A stretch of DNA of 64,000 bases from UBA1858 sp965227695 (lineage in GTDB: Bacteria; Pseudomonadota; Gammaproteobacteria; UBA4575): NCBI GenBank assembly GCA_965227695.1, contig OZ245760.1, positions 248,001 to 312,000 of the forward strand, in the 5' to 3' direction. The notes below the pieces were generated by a model that was not told the origin of the DNA, did not search any database, and worked only from the letters and a program-made list of their open reading frames with translations. Made by a program: the position numbers and the translations under genes. The stretch's first letter is position 1, and every line of letters starts with the position of its first letter. Of this stretch, positions 17,707 to 27,358 are shown one piece after another.

Positions 17707-18189
17707 TCATAAACTTGTCGGCAAAAGCGCTTTTGTAATGGAGGTGGCCAGCTCTTTTCTCTCCGGCTCTGTTAAGCACGCCCCAATCTCAAGCTCTTTT
17801 CCTTTTGACCTCATTACCAGCCTGGTTTGTCTGCTTGGCAAAGCAGGCGGACGTAATTCTATTTTTGTCCATGCCCGCTGAAATTCGTATTGTCGTCTTG
17901 AATTTCTGCGCCCGATTTCTACTTTTACGGTATTCGCATCGATTGAAATAATTTCACGGTGTGTTGATTGCAGACCACTCCAGTAAAGTATTCCCGTCAG
18001 CATCAGTATTTCAATGCCGGCAAACGGCAATATGACCCACAACCCCTGCAAGGCAAACGCCCCCGCAATGCTAAAAGAGACGAATGCGAGGCTGGCGACA
18101 AAAACCATATTCTCCTGCCAAGACATCGAGCAATTTGGCATCACTACGAAGCGGGAGAGCACTTTCTCAGTGTCAGCTTCGGTGTTCAT
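17707..18189 (-). CDS. DUF2244 membrane protein
   Basis: Encodes 160 residues: two adjacent membrane segments (about 27-47 and 50-68) with a soluble region either side. The MPNCSMSW block near residue 18 and the WTKIELRPPALPSRQTRLVMRSKGK region are typical of DUF2244. Function is unknown. It is 26 bases upstream of ctaC, a place where this family is often found, and it may be the first gene of the oxidase operon. Confidence 0.85.
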   Translation of the reverse strand: MNTEADTEKVLSRFVVMPNCSMSWQENMVFVASLAFVSFSIAGAFALQGLWVILPFAGIEILMLTGILYWSGLQSTHREIISIDANTVKVEIGRRNSRRQYEFQRAWTKIELRPPALPSRQTRLVMRSKGKELEIGACLTEPERKELATSITKALLPTSL

Positions 18190-18429
18190 ATCCTGCCAGT
18201 TATTCTTTACCTAGAACATTCAATTACAGTGAATACTTATAAGCTTATATTAGCAATGATTGATGTAGAAGTCATAGCTACTGTTATAGATATTTATCAC
18301 TTGTTTTCTACACTCTTGACCTAAATCATGCTCCGTTTGGGCAAAATCTATACAAATTTACCCGGTCAGGTTACTTTTTGTTCATCAAGTGCACTAATAA
18401 TGCTCATCCGGAAATTATTTTGCCCCAAT

Positions 18430-19311
18430 TTAACATATCTTTCCCTGTCTGAAGCGCAACGGTTGCCATTCAGGGCCTGTCAGTCCCGGTAACGGTTTTC
18501 CTGCACGGTGTTTCTTCCAGCCATGACCATATATCACTTCATAGCTGGCGGGATACTTACCATTATCAAGAATATAGCTGTCATATTGCCTCAGCACGCT
18601 ATTCAAGCGCGATTTACCCATTAAACCTCGGGCACGATCCTGCAAATGATTGGTCGCTCCGGTCGCCTGCAGATCACGAAGTAGCTGCACAGGGCTGGAA
18701 TATTCCACGGTAATAATTTCTGACTCAATCACCGGACTCTCAAATCCGGTGGCCAACAACTGGTCTCCCAGTGTCTGCATGTCGATAAATGAAGACACAT
18801 GACGGCCTGAGCCTGTGCTTGCAAAACAATCGCGTAACTCTCTTAATGTTTCCGGTCCAAAAGTAGAGAACAGGAACAGACCTTCCTGTTTCAGCACACG
18901 CAGACTATCAAGGAACGCGTTTTGAGTATCATCGCACCATTGATAAGTGGATGCAGAAAAAACAACATCGAACGAATTTTCCTGATAAGGCAAGGCAGAG
19001 GCATCACCGCATACCGCATGCTGGGGGACCGATATGGAACGCCGTGCCAATTCAAGCATTGGCACGGCAAAGTCGTATGCATAATAGTTTTCCTGTCCAA
19101 ACATTTCACTTAACGGCTCGCACGCCAGTCCGGTACCACTGCCCACATCAAGCAGAGATCGCATCGTCCGGGTCCGCAGGGTACCCAGCTTATCTATCAA
19201 ACGCGCAAGTATTTCTTTTTGCAGGATTGCCGCCGCATCATATGACGCGGCTGATCTCGAAAAAGCGCTCTTTACTCTTTCCCTGGAGAATGTCATGGAT
19301 GATTTGAACAC
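18430..19311 (-). CDS. bioC: Malonyl-ACP O-methyltransferase
   Basis: A 293-residue class I SAM methyltransferase. VKSAFSRSAASYDAAAILQKEI at the start and LDVGSGTGLACEPLSEMFG (SAM loop), then FSASTYQWCDD, are BioC features. It methylates malonyl-ACP so that the fatty acid machinery can build the pimeloyl chain of biotin. The frame begins with GTG at 19311; an ATG at 19296 is an alternative. It starts 4 bases after bioH, the enzyme that removes the methyl ester. Confidence 0.92.
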   Translation of the reverse strand: MFKSSMTFSRERVKSAFSRSAASYDAAAILQKEILARLIDKLGTLRTRTMRSLLDVGSGTGLACEPLSEMFGQENYYAYDFAVPMLELARRSISVPQHAVCGDASALPYQENSFDVVFSASTYQWCDDTQNAFLDSLRVLKQEGLFLFSTFGPETLRELRDCFASTGSGRHVSSFIDMQTLGDQLLATGFESPVIESEIITVEYSSPVQLLRDLQATGATNHLQDRARGLMGKSRLNSVLRQYDSYILDNGKYPASYEVIYGHGWKKHRAGKPLPGLTGPEWQPLRFRQGKIC

Positions 19312-19315
19312 ATGG

Positions 19316-20044
19316 TTATAAATATCTATTAAGTATTTCTGTCACCTGTTCTGCATGAGAAACGTGGGGCACATGCCCGGCATGCGAAATCATATGGATG
19401 GGTGATTGAGAAATCATTGCCACATGCCTTGCTGCCGCACTTCGGACCACTGCATCTTGCTCCCCATGAATAAACATCGTGTCACAGTCAAGTCCGATCA
19501 ACTGATCGGTCAAGTCCAGGTCATTTAACAAGGCCAGCCCCAGCCCGCATTCTGTCAAATTATATTGTTCAAAAGGACAGATTTTTTTTAACCGTGCAAG
19601 TGTTATGTTGGCAAATTCATCACCTCTGACCTGTAGTGTTAAAAATTTTTTTAACGTGCGAATTGGGTCTTGCTGGTACTGCTTGCAAAAAGACTCAAAC
19701 CAGTGATAATCAATGCCCGCATGGGCATTGTGCGGATCAACAAAGTTTGACACGGAAGAAAGAAAACAGATTTTTTTTACCCGCTCCGGGTAGAGTGTGG
19801 CCAGGCGGATAGCAATCAGACCGCCCATAGACCATGCAATAATGTTAATTTGGCTGACAAACATTGCCGCGAGCTCATGAATGTACTCATCAAAATCCTT
19901 CAAAGATGTGTTCATTTTGTTTTCCATCACCCATGTCGGCACATGGCAATGAACATGGCAGCCACTGTCCAGGGCAGGTATGATGGAATTCCACACACCA
20001 CATGTTGTACCCCAACCGGTGAGTAGCAATATTTCTTTACTCAT
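19316..20044 (-). CDS. bioH: Pimeloyl-ACP methyl ester esterase
   Basis: A 242-residue alpha/beta hydrolase. LLLTGWGTTCGVW is the oxyanion-hole region, AWSMGGLIAIRLA holds the nucleophile serine, the aspartate is in HGEQDAVV, and the histidine in HAGHVPHVSH. This fits BioH, and the neighbouring bioC supports it. It hydrolyses the methyl ester of pimeloyl-ACP, ending the disguise put on by BioC. The other biotin genes (bioB, F, A, D) are not in the window. Confidence 0.88.
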   Translation of the reverse strand: MSKEILLLTGWGTTCGVWNSIIPALDSGCHVHCHVPTWVMENKMNTSLKDFDEYIHELAAMFVSQINIIAWSMGGLIAIRLATLYPERVKKICFLSSVSNFVDPHNAHAGIDYHWFESFCKQYQQDPIRTLKKFLTLQVRGDEFANITLARLKKICPFEQYNLTECGLGLALLNDLDLTDQLIGLDCDTMFIHGEQDAVVRSAAARHVAMISQSPIHMISHAGHVPHVSHAEQVTEILNRYL

Positions 20045-20074
20045 GAGTTAACATATCTGTTCTTAATTAAAATC

Positions 20075-20680
20075 ATGTCCATTAGTGCTTCTTTGTTAAT
20101 TTATATTTTGCTTGGCTACCTGATTGGATCAATATCCAGTTCCATCATCACGGCGCGCATGATGAACCTACCGGATCCGCGCAGCCTGGGATCAGGGAAT
20201 CCTGGCGCAACAAATATGCTGCGAACCGGAAATAAAAAAGCCGCAGGCATAACACTGGTAGGTGATCTGTTGAAATCACTGATTCCTTTACTGGCAGCAC
20301 GCGCACTAAACGCCGACATCCTGGTATTATGCATGGTTGGACTGGCCACAATTCTGGGCCACATGTATCCCGTTTACTATCGCTTTACCGGTGGCAAGGG
20401 AGTCGCAACGACCGTCGGTGCCTTGACGGGGATATATTGGCCCCTGGCTGCCATATGGATTATTGGCTGGCTGGTTACCGCCAGACTTTCCGGCTATTCT
20501 TCGCTCGCGGCCCTGGTTGCCACAACGCTCACACCTGTGGCGAGCATGGCACTGAATCAGCATGCCATTGTTACAATGACATGTGTTTTCATTGCTATTA
20601 TTGTTGCCTGGCGACATCGAAGCAATGTTACCCGGTTACTCAACGGCCAGGAGTCAAAAATTAAATTCAGCTCTGACTGA
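20075..20680 (+). CDS. plsY: Glycerol-3-phosphate acyltransferase PlsY
   Basis: A 201-residue membrane protein with about five segments. The three conserved loops are visible: GSGNPGATNMLRTGNKKAA, HMYPVYYRFTGGKGVATTVG, and the C-terminal WRHRSNVTRLLNGQESK. PlsY moves an acyl group from acyl phosphate to glycerol 3-phosphate to start phospholipid synthesis. Its last 14 bases overlap the 3' end of the convergent tsaD. Confidence 0.96.
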   Translation: MSISASLLIYILLGYLIGSISSSIITARMMNLPDPRSLGSGNPGATNMLRTGNKKAAGITLVGDLLKSLIPLLAARALNADILVLCMVGLATILGHMYPVYYRFTGGKGVATTVGALTGIYWPLAAIWIIGWLVTARLSGYSSLAALVATTLTPVASMALNQHAIVTMTCVFIAIIVAWRHRSNVTRLLNGQESKIKFSSD

Positions 20681-21683
20681 GATCTTCCAGTGGCCAACGT
20701 GCCCTCACGTTAATTTCACTGTTATTGGAAAAATGGCCAAGCTGTGCGTGCTGAAGGCCGGCATAGGCAATCATAAGCCCATTATCTGTACAAACACTCA
20801 GATCAGGAAACAAGACATTCAGACCCGTGTCGCTGAGTTGCAAAAATTTCTCCCTTAACGCCTGATTTGCACTCACACCACCTGCAATAACCAGTGTATC
20901 CAGCCCGGTATCCTGCATTGCGCGCTGACATTTTACAAACAGAGTCTCAATCACCGCGGCCTGGAAAGCATGGGCGATGTCTGCCCTGGCTTTTTCTGAT
21001 TTATCTGATTTTTGATATTCCAGCAATGTGTGCGTTTTCAGCCCGCTAAAGCTGAAATCAAGACTGGGGTGATCAATCATCGGACGAGGAAAATCATCTC
21101 GTCTGGAAGTGGATTCCAATGCCAGCTTCTCAATGAGCGGACCACCGGGATAGCCCATGCCAAGCTGCTTGGCTACCTTATCAAAAGCCTCACCCACGGC
21201 ATCATCACGACTTTCACCCAACAGACGATAGTTGCCAAGCGCGTGAGCCTGCACAATCATGGTATGACCACCGGAGACCAGTAAACATATGAAAGGAAAA
21301 GACAGCCCCGAAGGTTGATTCAGAAATGGCACCAGTAAATGAGCTTCCATGTGATGAATTGGCAGTGAAGGGACACCCAGAGACCAGGCCAGGGTCTGGC
21401 CAAATGATGCGCCAACAAATAAGGCGCCAATCAAGCCAGGTCCAGCCGTATAGGCGACGGCGTCCAGTTCATTTAATGTCATCTGAGCCTCATCCAGGCA
21501 TTCCTTGATCAGGGGAATTAATTTGCGTATGTGGTCACGTGAGGCCAACTCGGGCACCACGCCACCATACCTGGCATGCAGTTTGACCTGGCTGTACAGT
21601 CGTTGGGCCAATATCGTGCTATTTTCATCGATGATCGCCACCCCGGTTTCATCACAGGATGACTCAATTCCTAATACGTTCAT
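20667..21683 (-). CDS. tsaD: tRNA N6-threonylcarbamoyladenosine transferase
   Basis: A 338-residue ASKHA-fold protein. MNVLGIESSCDETGVAI is the family start; the metal-binding HHMEAH motif is in LPIHHMEAHLL; SGGHT and VIAGGVSANQALRE follow. With TsaB and others it puts the threonylcarbamoyl group on A37 of tRNAs reading ANN codons. The frame extends upstream, but the ATG at 21683 matches the conserved start. It is divergent from rpsU, the usual arrangement in gammaproteobacteria. Confidence 0.97.
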   Translation of the reverse strand: MNVLGIESSCDETGVAIIDENSTILAQRLYSQVKLHARYGGVVPELASRDHIRKLIPLIKECLDEAQMTLNELDAVAYTAGPGLIGALFVGASFGQTLAWSLGVPSLPIHHMEAHLLVPFLNQPSGLSFPFICLLVSGGHTMIVQAHALGNYRLLGESRDDAVGEAFDKVAKQLGMGYPGGPLIEKLALESTSRRDDFPRPMIDHPSLDFSFSGLKTHTLLEYQKSDKSEKARADIAHAFQAAVIETLFVKCQRAMQDTGLDTLVIAGGVSANQALREKFLQLSDTGLNVLFPDLSVCTDNGLMIAYAGLQHAQLGHFSNNSEINVRARWPLEDLSQS

Positions 21684-21725
21684 ATGGTTTTTTGTCACCA
21701 GTTTCCGGAAAAAGTCAGTTTTTGG

Positions 21726-21753
21726 TTGTAATCGAGCATAGCGCAATTATAAT
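21726..21753 (+). promoter_or_regulatory. Sigma-70 promoter of rpsU
   Basis: TTGTAA (21726-21731) and a perfect TATAAT (21748-21753) with a 16-base spacer lie 40 bases before the rpsU start codon. Confidence 0.65.
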
Positions 21754-21793
21754 CCAGCGTCTTTTTCATAACATTTAACAGATATGAGGATTT

Positions 21794-22009
21794 ATGCCTG
21801 GAGTACGAGTAAAAGAAAATGAGCCATTTGACGTGGCACTGCGTCGATTCCGTCGATCATGTGAAAAAGCGGGTGTGTTAACTGAAGTACGACGCAGAGA
21901 ATTCTATGAAAAGCCAACTGCGGTACGCAAACGTAAAGCAGCGGCGGCAGTGAAGCGCAACCTGAAGCGGGTGTTCCGCACTTCATTAAAACGACGTCGG
22001 TTATACTAA
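21794..22009 (+). CDS. rpsU: 30S ribosomal protein S21
   Basis: A 71-residue, very basic protein. MPGVRVKENEPFDVALRRFRR and the arginine/lysine-rich tail KRNLKRVFRTSLKRRRLY are those of S21, which helps the 30S subunit engage mRNA start sites. It heads rpsU-yqeY; dnaG and rpoD, which commonly follow, are instead 14 kb away. Confidence 0.98.
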   Translation: MPGVRVKENEPFDVALRRFRRSCEKAGVLTEVRRREFYEKPTAVRKRKAAAAVKRNLKRVFRTSLKRRRLY

Positions 22010-22028
22010 TCACCCGATCCCGCCAGCC

Positions 22029-22493
22029 GTGACCGACGCCGAAACAAACACCCTGAAACAGTCACTCACGGCAGACATGAAGTCTGCCATGAAAGCTGGT
22101 GATAAAGATCGGCTAGCGACTATTCGCCTGATTTTATCAGCGATCAAGCAAGTTGAGGTAGATACGCGCTCAACGCTTAGCGATACGGATTTAATCGCGA
22201 TCATTAATAAAATGAGCAAGCAACGACGCGAATCCATCGAACAGTTTGAAAAAGCAGGCCGGAACGACCTCGCGGATAAAGAGAAAGCCGAATTAGCTGT
22301 ACTTGGAGACTATCTTCCGCAGGCTTTAAATCAGGATGAAATCGCCCGTATCATTCACCAGGCAATCACCCAGACAGCCGCCTCATCGATGAAGGACATG
22401 GGTACGGTTATGGCGATTCTCAAGCCGCAGTTGCAAGGGCGTGCAGACATGAGCCAGGTCAGCCGGCAAGTCAAACTTCTACTTTCGTCCTAG
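22029..22493 (+). CDS. yqeY: GatB/YqeY domain protein
   Basis: Encodes 154 residues, starting at GTG 19 bases after rpsU. LKQSLTADMKSAMKAGDKDRLATIRLILSAIKQ and the FEKAGRNDLADKEKAELAVLGDYLPQ block define the YqeY family, related to the C-terminal tail domain of GatB. In GatB this domain contacts tRNA; the free-standing protein has no settled role. The position after rpsU is conserved in many bacteria. Confidence 0.95.
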   Translation: MTDAETNTLKQSLTADMKSAMKAGDKDRLATIRLILSAIKQVEVDTRSTLSDTDLIAIINKMSKQRRESIEQFEKAGRNDLADKEKAELAVLGDYLPQALNQDEIARIIHQAITQTAASSMKDMGTVMAILKPQLQGRADMSQVSRQVKLLLSS

Positions 22494-22589
22494 TTAAAAC
22501 TCTGTCTGTGTCACCACAAGCCCGTTTTACATCAGGTCGATGCCAACTTAATCCTATGTCCGACCACACCAATCCGGAAGATTCCTGTC

Positions 22590-23657
22590 ATGGCCGCGTT
22601 AAAAAATGACCGTCTGATCCGTGCGTTATTACGCCAGCCCGTCGACAAAACCCCTGTCTGGATTATGCGTCAGGCCGGCCGCTACCTCCCGGAGTACCGG
22701 GCTACCCGGCAAAAAGCAGGCGACTTCCTGACTTTATGTAAAACGCCCGAGCTGGCCTGCGAAGTCACTTTGCAGCCGCTCGAGCGTTTTGATCTGGATG
22801 CGGCCATACTCTTCTCGGATATCTTAACCATCCCCGATGCCATGGGCCTTGGGTTACAGTTTATCGAAGGAGATGGACCCCGTTTCAGTAATCCGCTTAA
22901 AACACCTGCAGATATCAGCAATCTTGGCGTACCTGACCCCCATACTTCATTAAGCTATGTCACTGATGCAGTTTCACTGATTCGACGTGAACTGGATGGT
23001 CGCGTGCCATTAATTGGTTTTTCAGGCAGCCCATGGACCTTGGCCACTTATATGGTGGAAGGGGGAACTTCCAAAGACTTTAGCAAAGTCAAAGCGATGC
23101 TATATGATCGTCCGGCAGATATGCAAAATCTGCTAAATATACTAAGTGAGAGTGTCGCGGCGTATCTGAATGCACAAATAGAAGCGGGCGCCCAGGCCGT
23201 GATGATTTTTGACACCTGGGGAGGTACGCTGACTCCACAGGACTATCGCGACTACTCTCTGCAATCAATGATTAGCATCGTAGAACAGCTACATCGCCAG
23301 TATGATGGACATACCATTCCCGTTACTCTCTTTTCCAAGGGAGCCAACCATTCGTTAACCTGTCTCGCCGATTCCGGTGCCAATGCGGTGGGACTGGACT
23401 GGACCATCAATATTGGGCAGGCACAGTCACTGGTCCAGGATAAAGTGGCTTTACAGGGTAATCTTGATCCGGCAGTGCTATACAGTTCTGTGGATAGCAT
23501 AAAATCTCACGCACAGGCGATCCTGGATGACTACACCGGGGAAACGGGTCATGTCTTTAACCTTGGCCATGGTATTCACCCCGCCATTGATCCTGAAAAA
23601 GTGAATGCACTGATTGATTTTGTCCACCACTATAGCGAATTACAGCGCAGATCCTGA
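22590..23657 (+). CDS. hemE: Uroporphyrinogen decarboxylase
   Basis: Encodes 355 residues, the normal length. TPVWIMRQAGRYLPEYRATR near the N-terminus binds the substrate carboxylates, and ILFSDILTIPDAMGL, GFSGSPWTLATYMVEGG and FNLGHGIHPAIDPE are the other signature blocks. It removes four carboxyl groups from uroporphyrinogen III to give coproporphyrinogen III. It ends 7 bases before the convergent PBP1a gene. Confidence 0.98.
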   Translation: MAALKNDRLIRALLRQPVDKTPVWIMRQAGRYLPEYRATRQKAGDFLTLCKTPELACEVTLQPLERFDLDAAILFSDILTIPDAMGLGLQFIEGDGPRFSNPLKTPADISNLGVPDPHTSLSYVTDAVSLIRRELDGRVPLIGFSGSPWTLATYMVEGGTSKDFSKVKAMLYDRPADMQNLLNILSESVAAYLNAQIEAGAQAVMIFDTWGGTLTPQDYRDYSLQSMISIVEQLHRQYDGHTIPVTLFSKGANHSLTCLADSGANAVGLDWTINIGQAQSLVQDKVALQGNLDPAVLYSSVDSIKSHAQAILDDYTGETGHVFNLGHGIHPAIDPEKVNALIDFVHHYSELQRRS

Positions 23658-23664
23658 TATTTAT

Positions 23665-26127
23665 CTAGAATAACTGCTCTGGCAGCTTGGCAGGATTCGT
23701 CACTGACCCCTGGTTGGTTGGCGCAGTATGCAATGAAGCGGGGCCAGTAAACTCAAGACCCGGAACCTGGTCGACATGAAATGCTTCCGGGATACCCACT
23801 CCGCTGTGCTGGTCAACGATAGCGCCGGTATCCGGATCCACCCTCAGCATCACCATATTATCCGGAAGAGAAGATTTAACTTCTGGTTCATCACGCAATG
23901 CGACGCGCATATAATCTACCCATATGGGCAGTGAGGCCACCCCCCCGACCTCTCCCCGCCCAAGGGGACGGTTATCATCAAAACCAAGCCATACCACGGT
24001 AGCAACATTGGCTTGATAACCCGCAAACCAGGCATCGTGCTGATCATTTGTTGTTCCCGTTTTTCCTGCGATATCATTGCGTTTCAGGGCCAACGCCCGT
24101 CGACCAGTGCCAAACTGAATGACATCTTTCATCATGCTATCCATCTGATAGGCATTCACTGCCGAGATAACGCGTGGAGCTGCCCGGATTTCCTCAGAGA
24201 CGGATGCATCGGCTTTAACCAGCCCCAATTCTTCCATCTCTTCGGCATGAAGGGATATTTGTGCCGCGAGTCGCATGCATTCTTCATCACATACTCTTAC
24301 AGGGTTCTCACGCCACAATAGCTCTTTGTCAGCACTTTCAACCCGGTCGATAAAATAAGGCTCCACTTTGTAACCACCATTCGCAAACACTGCATAGGCA
24401 TTCGCCAATGTCATTGGCGTCACGGCGGCACTCCCGAGTGCCAGTGTGAGATCGCGCGGCAGCTGTTCGACATCAAAGCCGAATTTGCCCGCGTGCTCTC
24501 TGGCCAGCCTGCGTCCAATATCACGTAACAGGCGAATAGATACCATGTTGCGTGATTTTGTTAATGCCTGACGCAGTCGGGTGGGACCAAAAAACTTTCC
24601 GGAGTAATTTTGTGGTCGCCAGGAATGCTCGGTAGCTCGATCTTCAAATACAACCGGTGCATCATTGATCATGCTGGCCGGGGTAAAGCCCACGTCGAGT
24701 GCGGCAGAATATATGAATGGTTTAAATGCCGATCCCGGCTGACGCCTGGCCTGAGTGGCACGATTAAATTTGCTTGCAAAGAAATCAAACCCCCCGGTCA
24801 ATGCCAGTACAGCGCCATCCATCGGTCGCAGCGAAACGAGTGCGCTTGCTGCATTGGGAATTTGACGTAATTGCCAGCCCTTTTCACTACTGGCAACCCG
24901 AATAATATCTCCGGCAGCCAGCACTTCGCTGACAGTTCCGGGCGCCGGGCCGGTGCTGTTTTGTGTTTTATATTTCCTGGCCCACTGCACCGAGGTGATA
25001 GTTAACTGGATGATTTCATTCTCCAGCACCACAGTGGCGGATTCATCATTTACCTGGGTAACAATACCTGGCTGTAAACCACCAACACTGCGCATCTCGG
25101 AAACCAGTTCTGCCACAACATCCACATTGGTCAGCTTGTCCAGAGGGATGCTTCCTTCTGGGCCACGGTATCCATGGCGGACATCGTATTCAATAATACC
25201 CTTTTGAACTGCCGCAACAGCTGCCTGCTGTTTTTCTGCATCGATCGTTGTGTAGACGCGATAACCGTTGGAATAAGCATCTTCACCATATAAATCAACC
25301 ATTTTGGCACGCACCATTTCACCCACGTACGGGGCATTTACTTCAATATTGGCAGCGTGACGTTGCGCGATGACTTGCGTGGAAAGGGCTTCCTGGTATT
25401 GCTGCTCAGAGATCATTTCAAGCTCATACATACGTCCGAGGACATAATTTCTGCGCACACTTGCACGCTCTGTGTCATTGACCGGGTTAAATTTTGACGG
25501 AGCTTTGGGCAACCCCGCGATCAAGGCTACCTGTTCAATAGTCAGCTCAGAGACTGGCTTACCATAGTAAACTTCGGCGGCCGCGCCGACACCATAGGCA
25601 CGCTGGCCCAGATAAATCTTGTTCAGATATAACTCCAGGATCTGCTGTTTGGAAAGTTCTTTCTCGATCCGCAGCGCCAGCATAATTTCTTTTATTTTTC
25701 GGGTATAAGTTCTTTCCGGGGTCAAGAAGAAGTTTCGAGCAAGCTGCATGGTAATGGTGCTGCCACCTTGTGCCTTCTGTCCGGTTATGACTAGATTTAT
25801 TACCGCTCTTAGCAGACCTTGGTAGTCAACACCGGGATGTTCAAAAAAGCGGTCATCTTCGGCGGCCAGGAAAGCATTGATCATGGTCTGTGGAATTTCC
25901 TCATAGCGCATGGGTATGCGTCGTTTTTCACCATATACGGCGATTAGCTTACCTTCGCGGCTATACACATTAAGCGGCGTCTGCAGTTTTACGTCTTTTA
26001 GCGAATCAACAGAAGGTAACTGAGGGGAATAAATGAGGTATGCCGTCGCCAACACTGCAACTGCAACGACGGACATCACGATTAATCCGACAAAACCCAG
26101 CTTAAACAACTTTATATTCAAAGACAT
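23665..26127 (-). CDS. mrcA: Penicillin-binding protein 1A (bifunctional)
   Basis: Encodes 820 residues. After a short cytoplasmic tail and one membrane segment (about 10-32) comes the GT51 glycosyltransferase domain with AAEDDRFFEHPGVDYQGL (catalytic glutamate near 90) and GGSTITMQLARN. The transpeptidase domain has SAFK (serine nucleophile), SRN and KTGTTND. An OB-like insert between the two domains identifies PBP1a rather than PBP1b. It polymerises and cross-links peptidoglycan. It is divergent from pilM, the classical ponA-pilMNOPQ arrangement. Confidence 0.96.
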   Translation of the reverse strand: MSLNIKLFKLGFVGLIVMSVVAVAVLATAYLIYSPQLPSVDSLKDVKLQTPLNVYSREGKLIAVYGEKRRIPMRYEEIPQTMINAFLAAEDDRFFEHPGVDYQGLLRAVINLVITGQKAQGGSTITMQLARNFFLTPERTYTRKIKEIMLALRIEKELSKQQILELYLNKIYLGQRAYGVGAAAEVYYGKPVSELTIEQVALIAGLPKAPSKFNPVNDTERASVRRNYVLGRMYELEMISEQQYQEALSTQVIAQRHAANIEVNAPYVGEMVRAKMVDLYGEDAYSNGYRVYTTIDAEKQQAAVAAVQKGIIEYDVRHGYRGPEGSIPLDKLTNVDVVAELVSEMRSVGGLQPGIVTQVNDESATVVLENEIIQLTITSVQWARKYKTQNSTGPAPGTVSEVLAAGDIIRVASSEKGWQLRQIPNAASALVSLRPMDGAVLALTGGFDFFASKFNRATQARRQPGSAFKPFIYSAALDVGFTPASMINDAPVVFEDRATEHSWRPQNYSGKFFGPTRLRQALTKSRNMVSIRLLRDIGRRLAREHAGKFGFDVEQLPRDLTLALGSAAVTPMTLANAYAVFANGGYKVEPYFIDRVESADKELLWRENPVRVCDEECMRLAAQISLHAEEMEELGLVKADASVSEEIRAAPRVISAVNAYQMDSMMKDVIQFGTGRRALALKRNDIAGKTGTTNDQHDAWFAGYQANVATVVWLGFDDNRPLGRGEVGGVASLPIWVDYMRVALRDEPEVKSSLPDNMVMLRVDPDTGAIVDQHSGVGIPEAFHVDQVPGLEFTGPASLHTAPTNQGSVTNPAKLPEQLF

Positions 26128-26184
26128 ATGATTAAAATGTTAGTAATTCTGTAAGTTACGTTTCTATGGCAAGATCGGTATGAA

Positions 26185-26246
26185 AGAGTTCGGCTTAAAC
26201 TAAATTGTCAAAAACTCACATCTTGTTATAGAGTTCGGCTTATAAT
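26185..26246 (+). promoter_or_regulatory. Promoter region of pilM with 13-base direct repeat
   Basis: AGAGTTCGGCTTA occurs exactly twice, at 26185-26197 and 26230-26242, 45 bases apart. The second copy runs into a perfect TATAAT (26241-26246). No good -35 box is at the right distance, so the promoter may need an activator bound to the repeat. The first copy could equally serve the divergent mrcA promoter. Confidence 0.5.
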
Positions 26247-26291
26247 TTTATAAAAAATGCAAATAGATTAAATAACTAACGGAAACTTAAA

Positions 26292-27353
26292 GTGCTTCCA
26301 TTTACATCGCGAAAAAACCCTGTTATCGGCATCGATATCAGTTCAACTTCCGTCAAGGCCCTGGAGCTGTCCAGCCATGGCTCCGGATATCGTGTTGAAT
26401 ACTATGGCGTAGAGCCCCTGCCGGCCAACTGCATTACGGAAAAAGTCATTTCTGATGTCGATGCTGTGGGTGACTCTATACGAAAAGTTCTCAAGCGAAT
26501 AGGAACAAAAGCCAAAAAATGCACTCTCGCGGTGGCGGGTTCTGCGGTCATCACCAAAGTGATTACCATGCCGTCATCACTATCGGACTCGGAAATGGAA
26601 GGGCAGATACAGATTGAAGCAGATCAGTACATTCCTTATGCACTCGAGGAAGTCAATCTTGATTTCAATGTCCTTGGCCCGACCGAAGGCAACCCGGAAA
26701 CAGTCGATGTACTACTTGCAGCTTCGCGAAGTGAAAATGTAGAAATGCGCGTGGCCGCGGCAGAAGTCGCCGGACTCACCCCGATGGTTGTGGATGTTGA
26801 AGCCTATGCCATTGAAAATGTATTTCCATTACTGGTCGACCAGGTGCCTGATCAGGGTATCGATAAAACGGTGGGTATTCTTGATATAGGCTCAACCATG
26901 ACAAGCCTGAATGTGATGCAAAACGGTGCCATGATCTATACCCGTGAACAACCATTCGGAGGCAAGCAGCTGACTGAAGAAATCATGCATCAATATGGCC
27001 TGACCTACGAAGAAGCCGGTCTTGCCAAAAAAGAGGGCGGCTTGCCGGAGAATTATATTACTGATTTGCTGGAACCCTTTAAATCTACCGCGGCCCAGCA
27101 GGCAAATCGGTTTCTGCAGTTTTTTTACTCAGCCAGCCAGCATTCCACCGTTGATCACATCATCCTGGCGGGTGGCTGTGCCTCGATTCCCGGGCTTGAT
27201 GAAAAAATACAGAATGAGCTTGGTATTTCAATTTCCATAGCAAATCCATTCACCAATGTTTCACTTGGCCCCAAAGTTAACCCGCAGGCACTTGGCAATG
27301 ATGCACCTGCCCTGTTGATCGCCTGTGGTCTGGCACTAAGGGCTTTTGATTAA
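26292..27353 (+). CDS. pilM: Type IV pilus assembly protein PilM
   Basis: A 353-residue actin-like cytoplasmic ATPase-fold protein, starting at GTG. VIGIDISSTSVKALELS is the phosphate-1 motif; VGILDIGSTMTSLNVM the phosphate-2 motif; IILAGGCASIPGLDEKI the adenosine motif. PilM binds the cytoplasmic tail of PilN (residues INLLPWRE) and ties the inner-membrane platform to the motors. It is the first of five pil genes. Confidence 0.97.
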   Translation: MLPFTSRKNPVIGIDISSTSVKALELSSHGSGYRVEYYGVEPLPANCITEKVISDVDAVGDSIRKVLKRIGTKAKKCTLAVAGSAVITKVITMPSSLSDSEMEGQIQIEADQYIPYALEEVNLDFNVLGPTEGNPETVDVLLAASRSENVEMRVAAAEVAGLTPMVVDVEAYAIENVFPLLVDQVPDQGIDKTVGILDIGSTMTSLNVMQNGAMIYTREQPFGGKQLTEEIMHQYGLTYEEAGLAKKEGGLPENYITDLLEPFKSTAAQQANRFLQFFYSASQHSTVDHIILAGGCASIPGLDEKIQNELGISISIANPFTNVSLGPKVNPQALGNDAPALLIACGLALRAFD

Positions 27354-27358
27354 ATACT

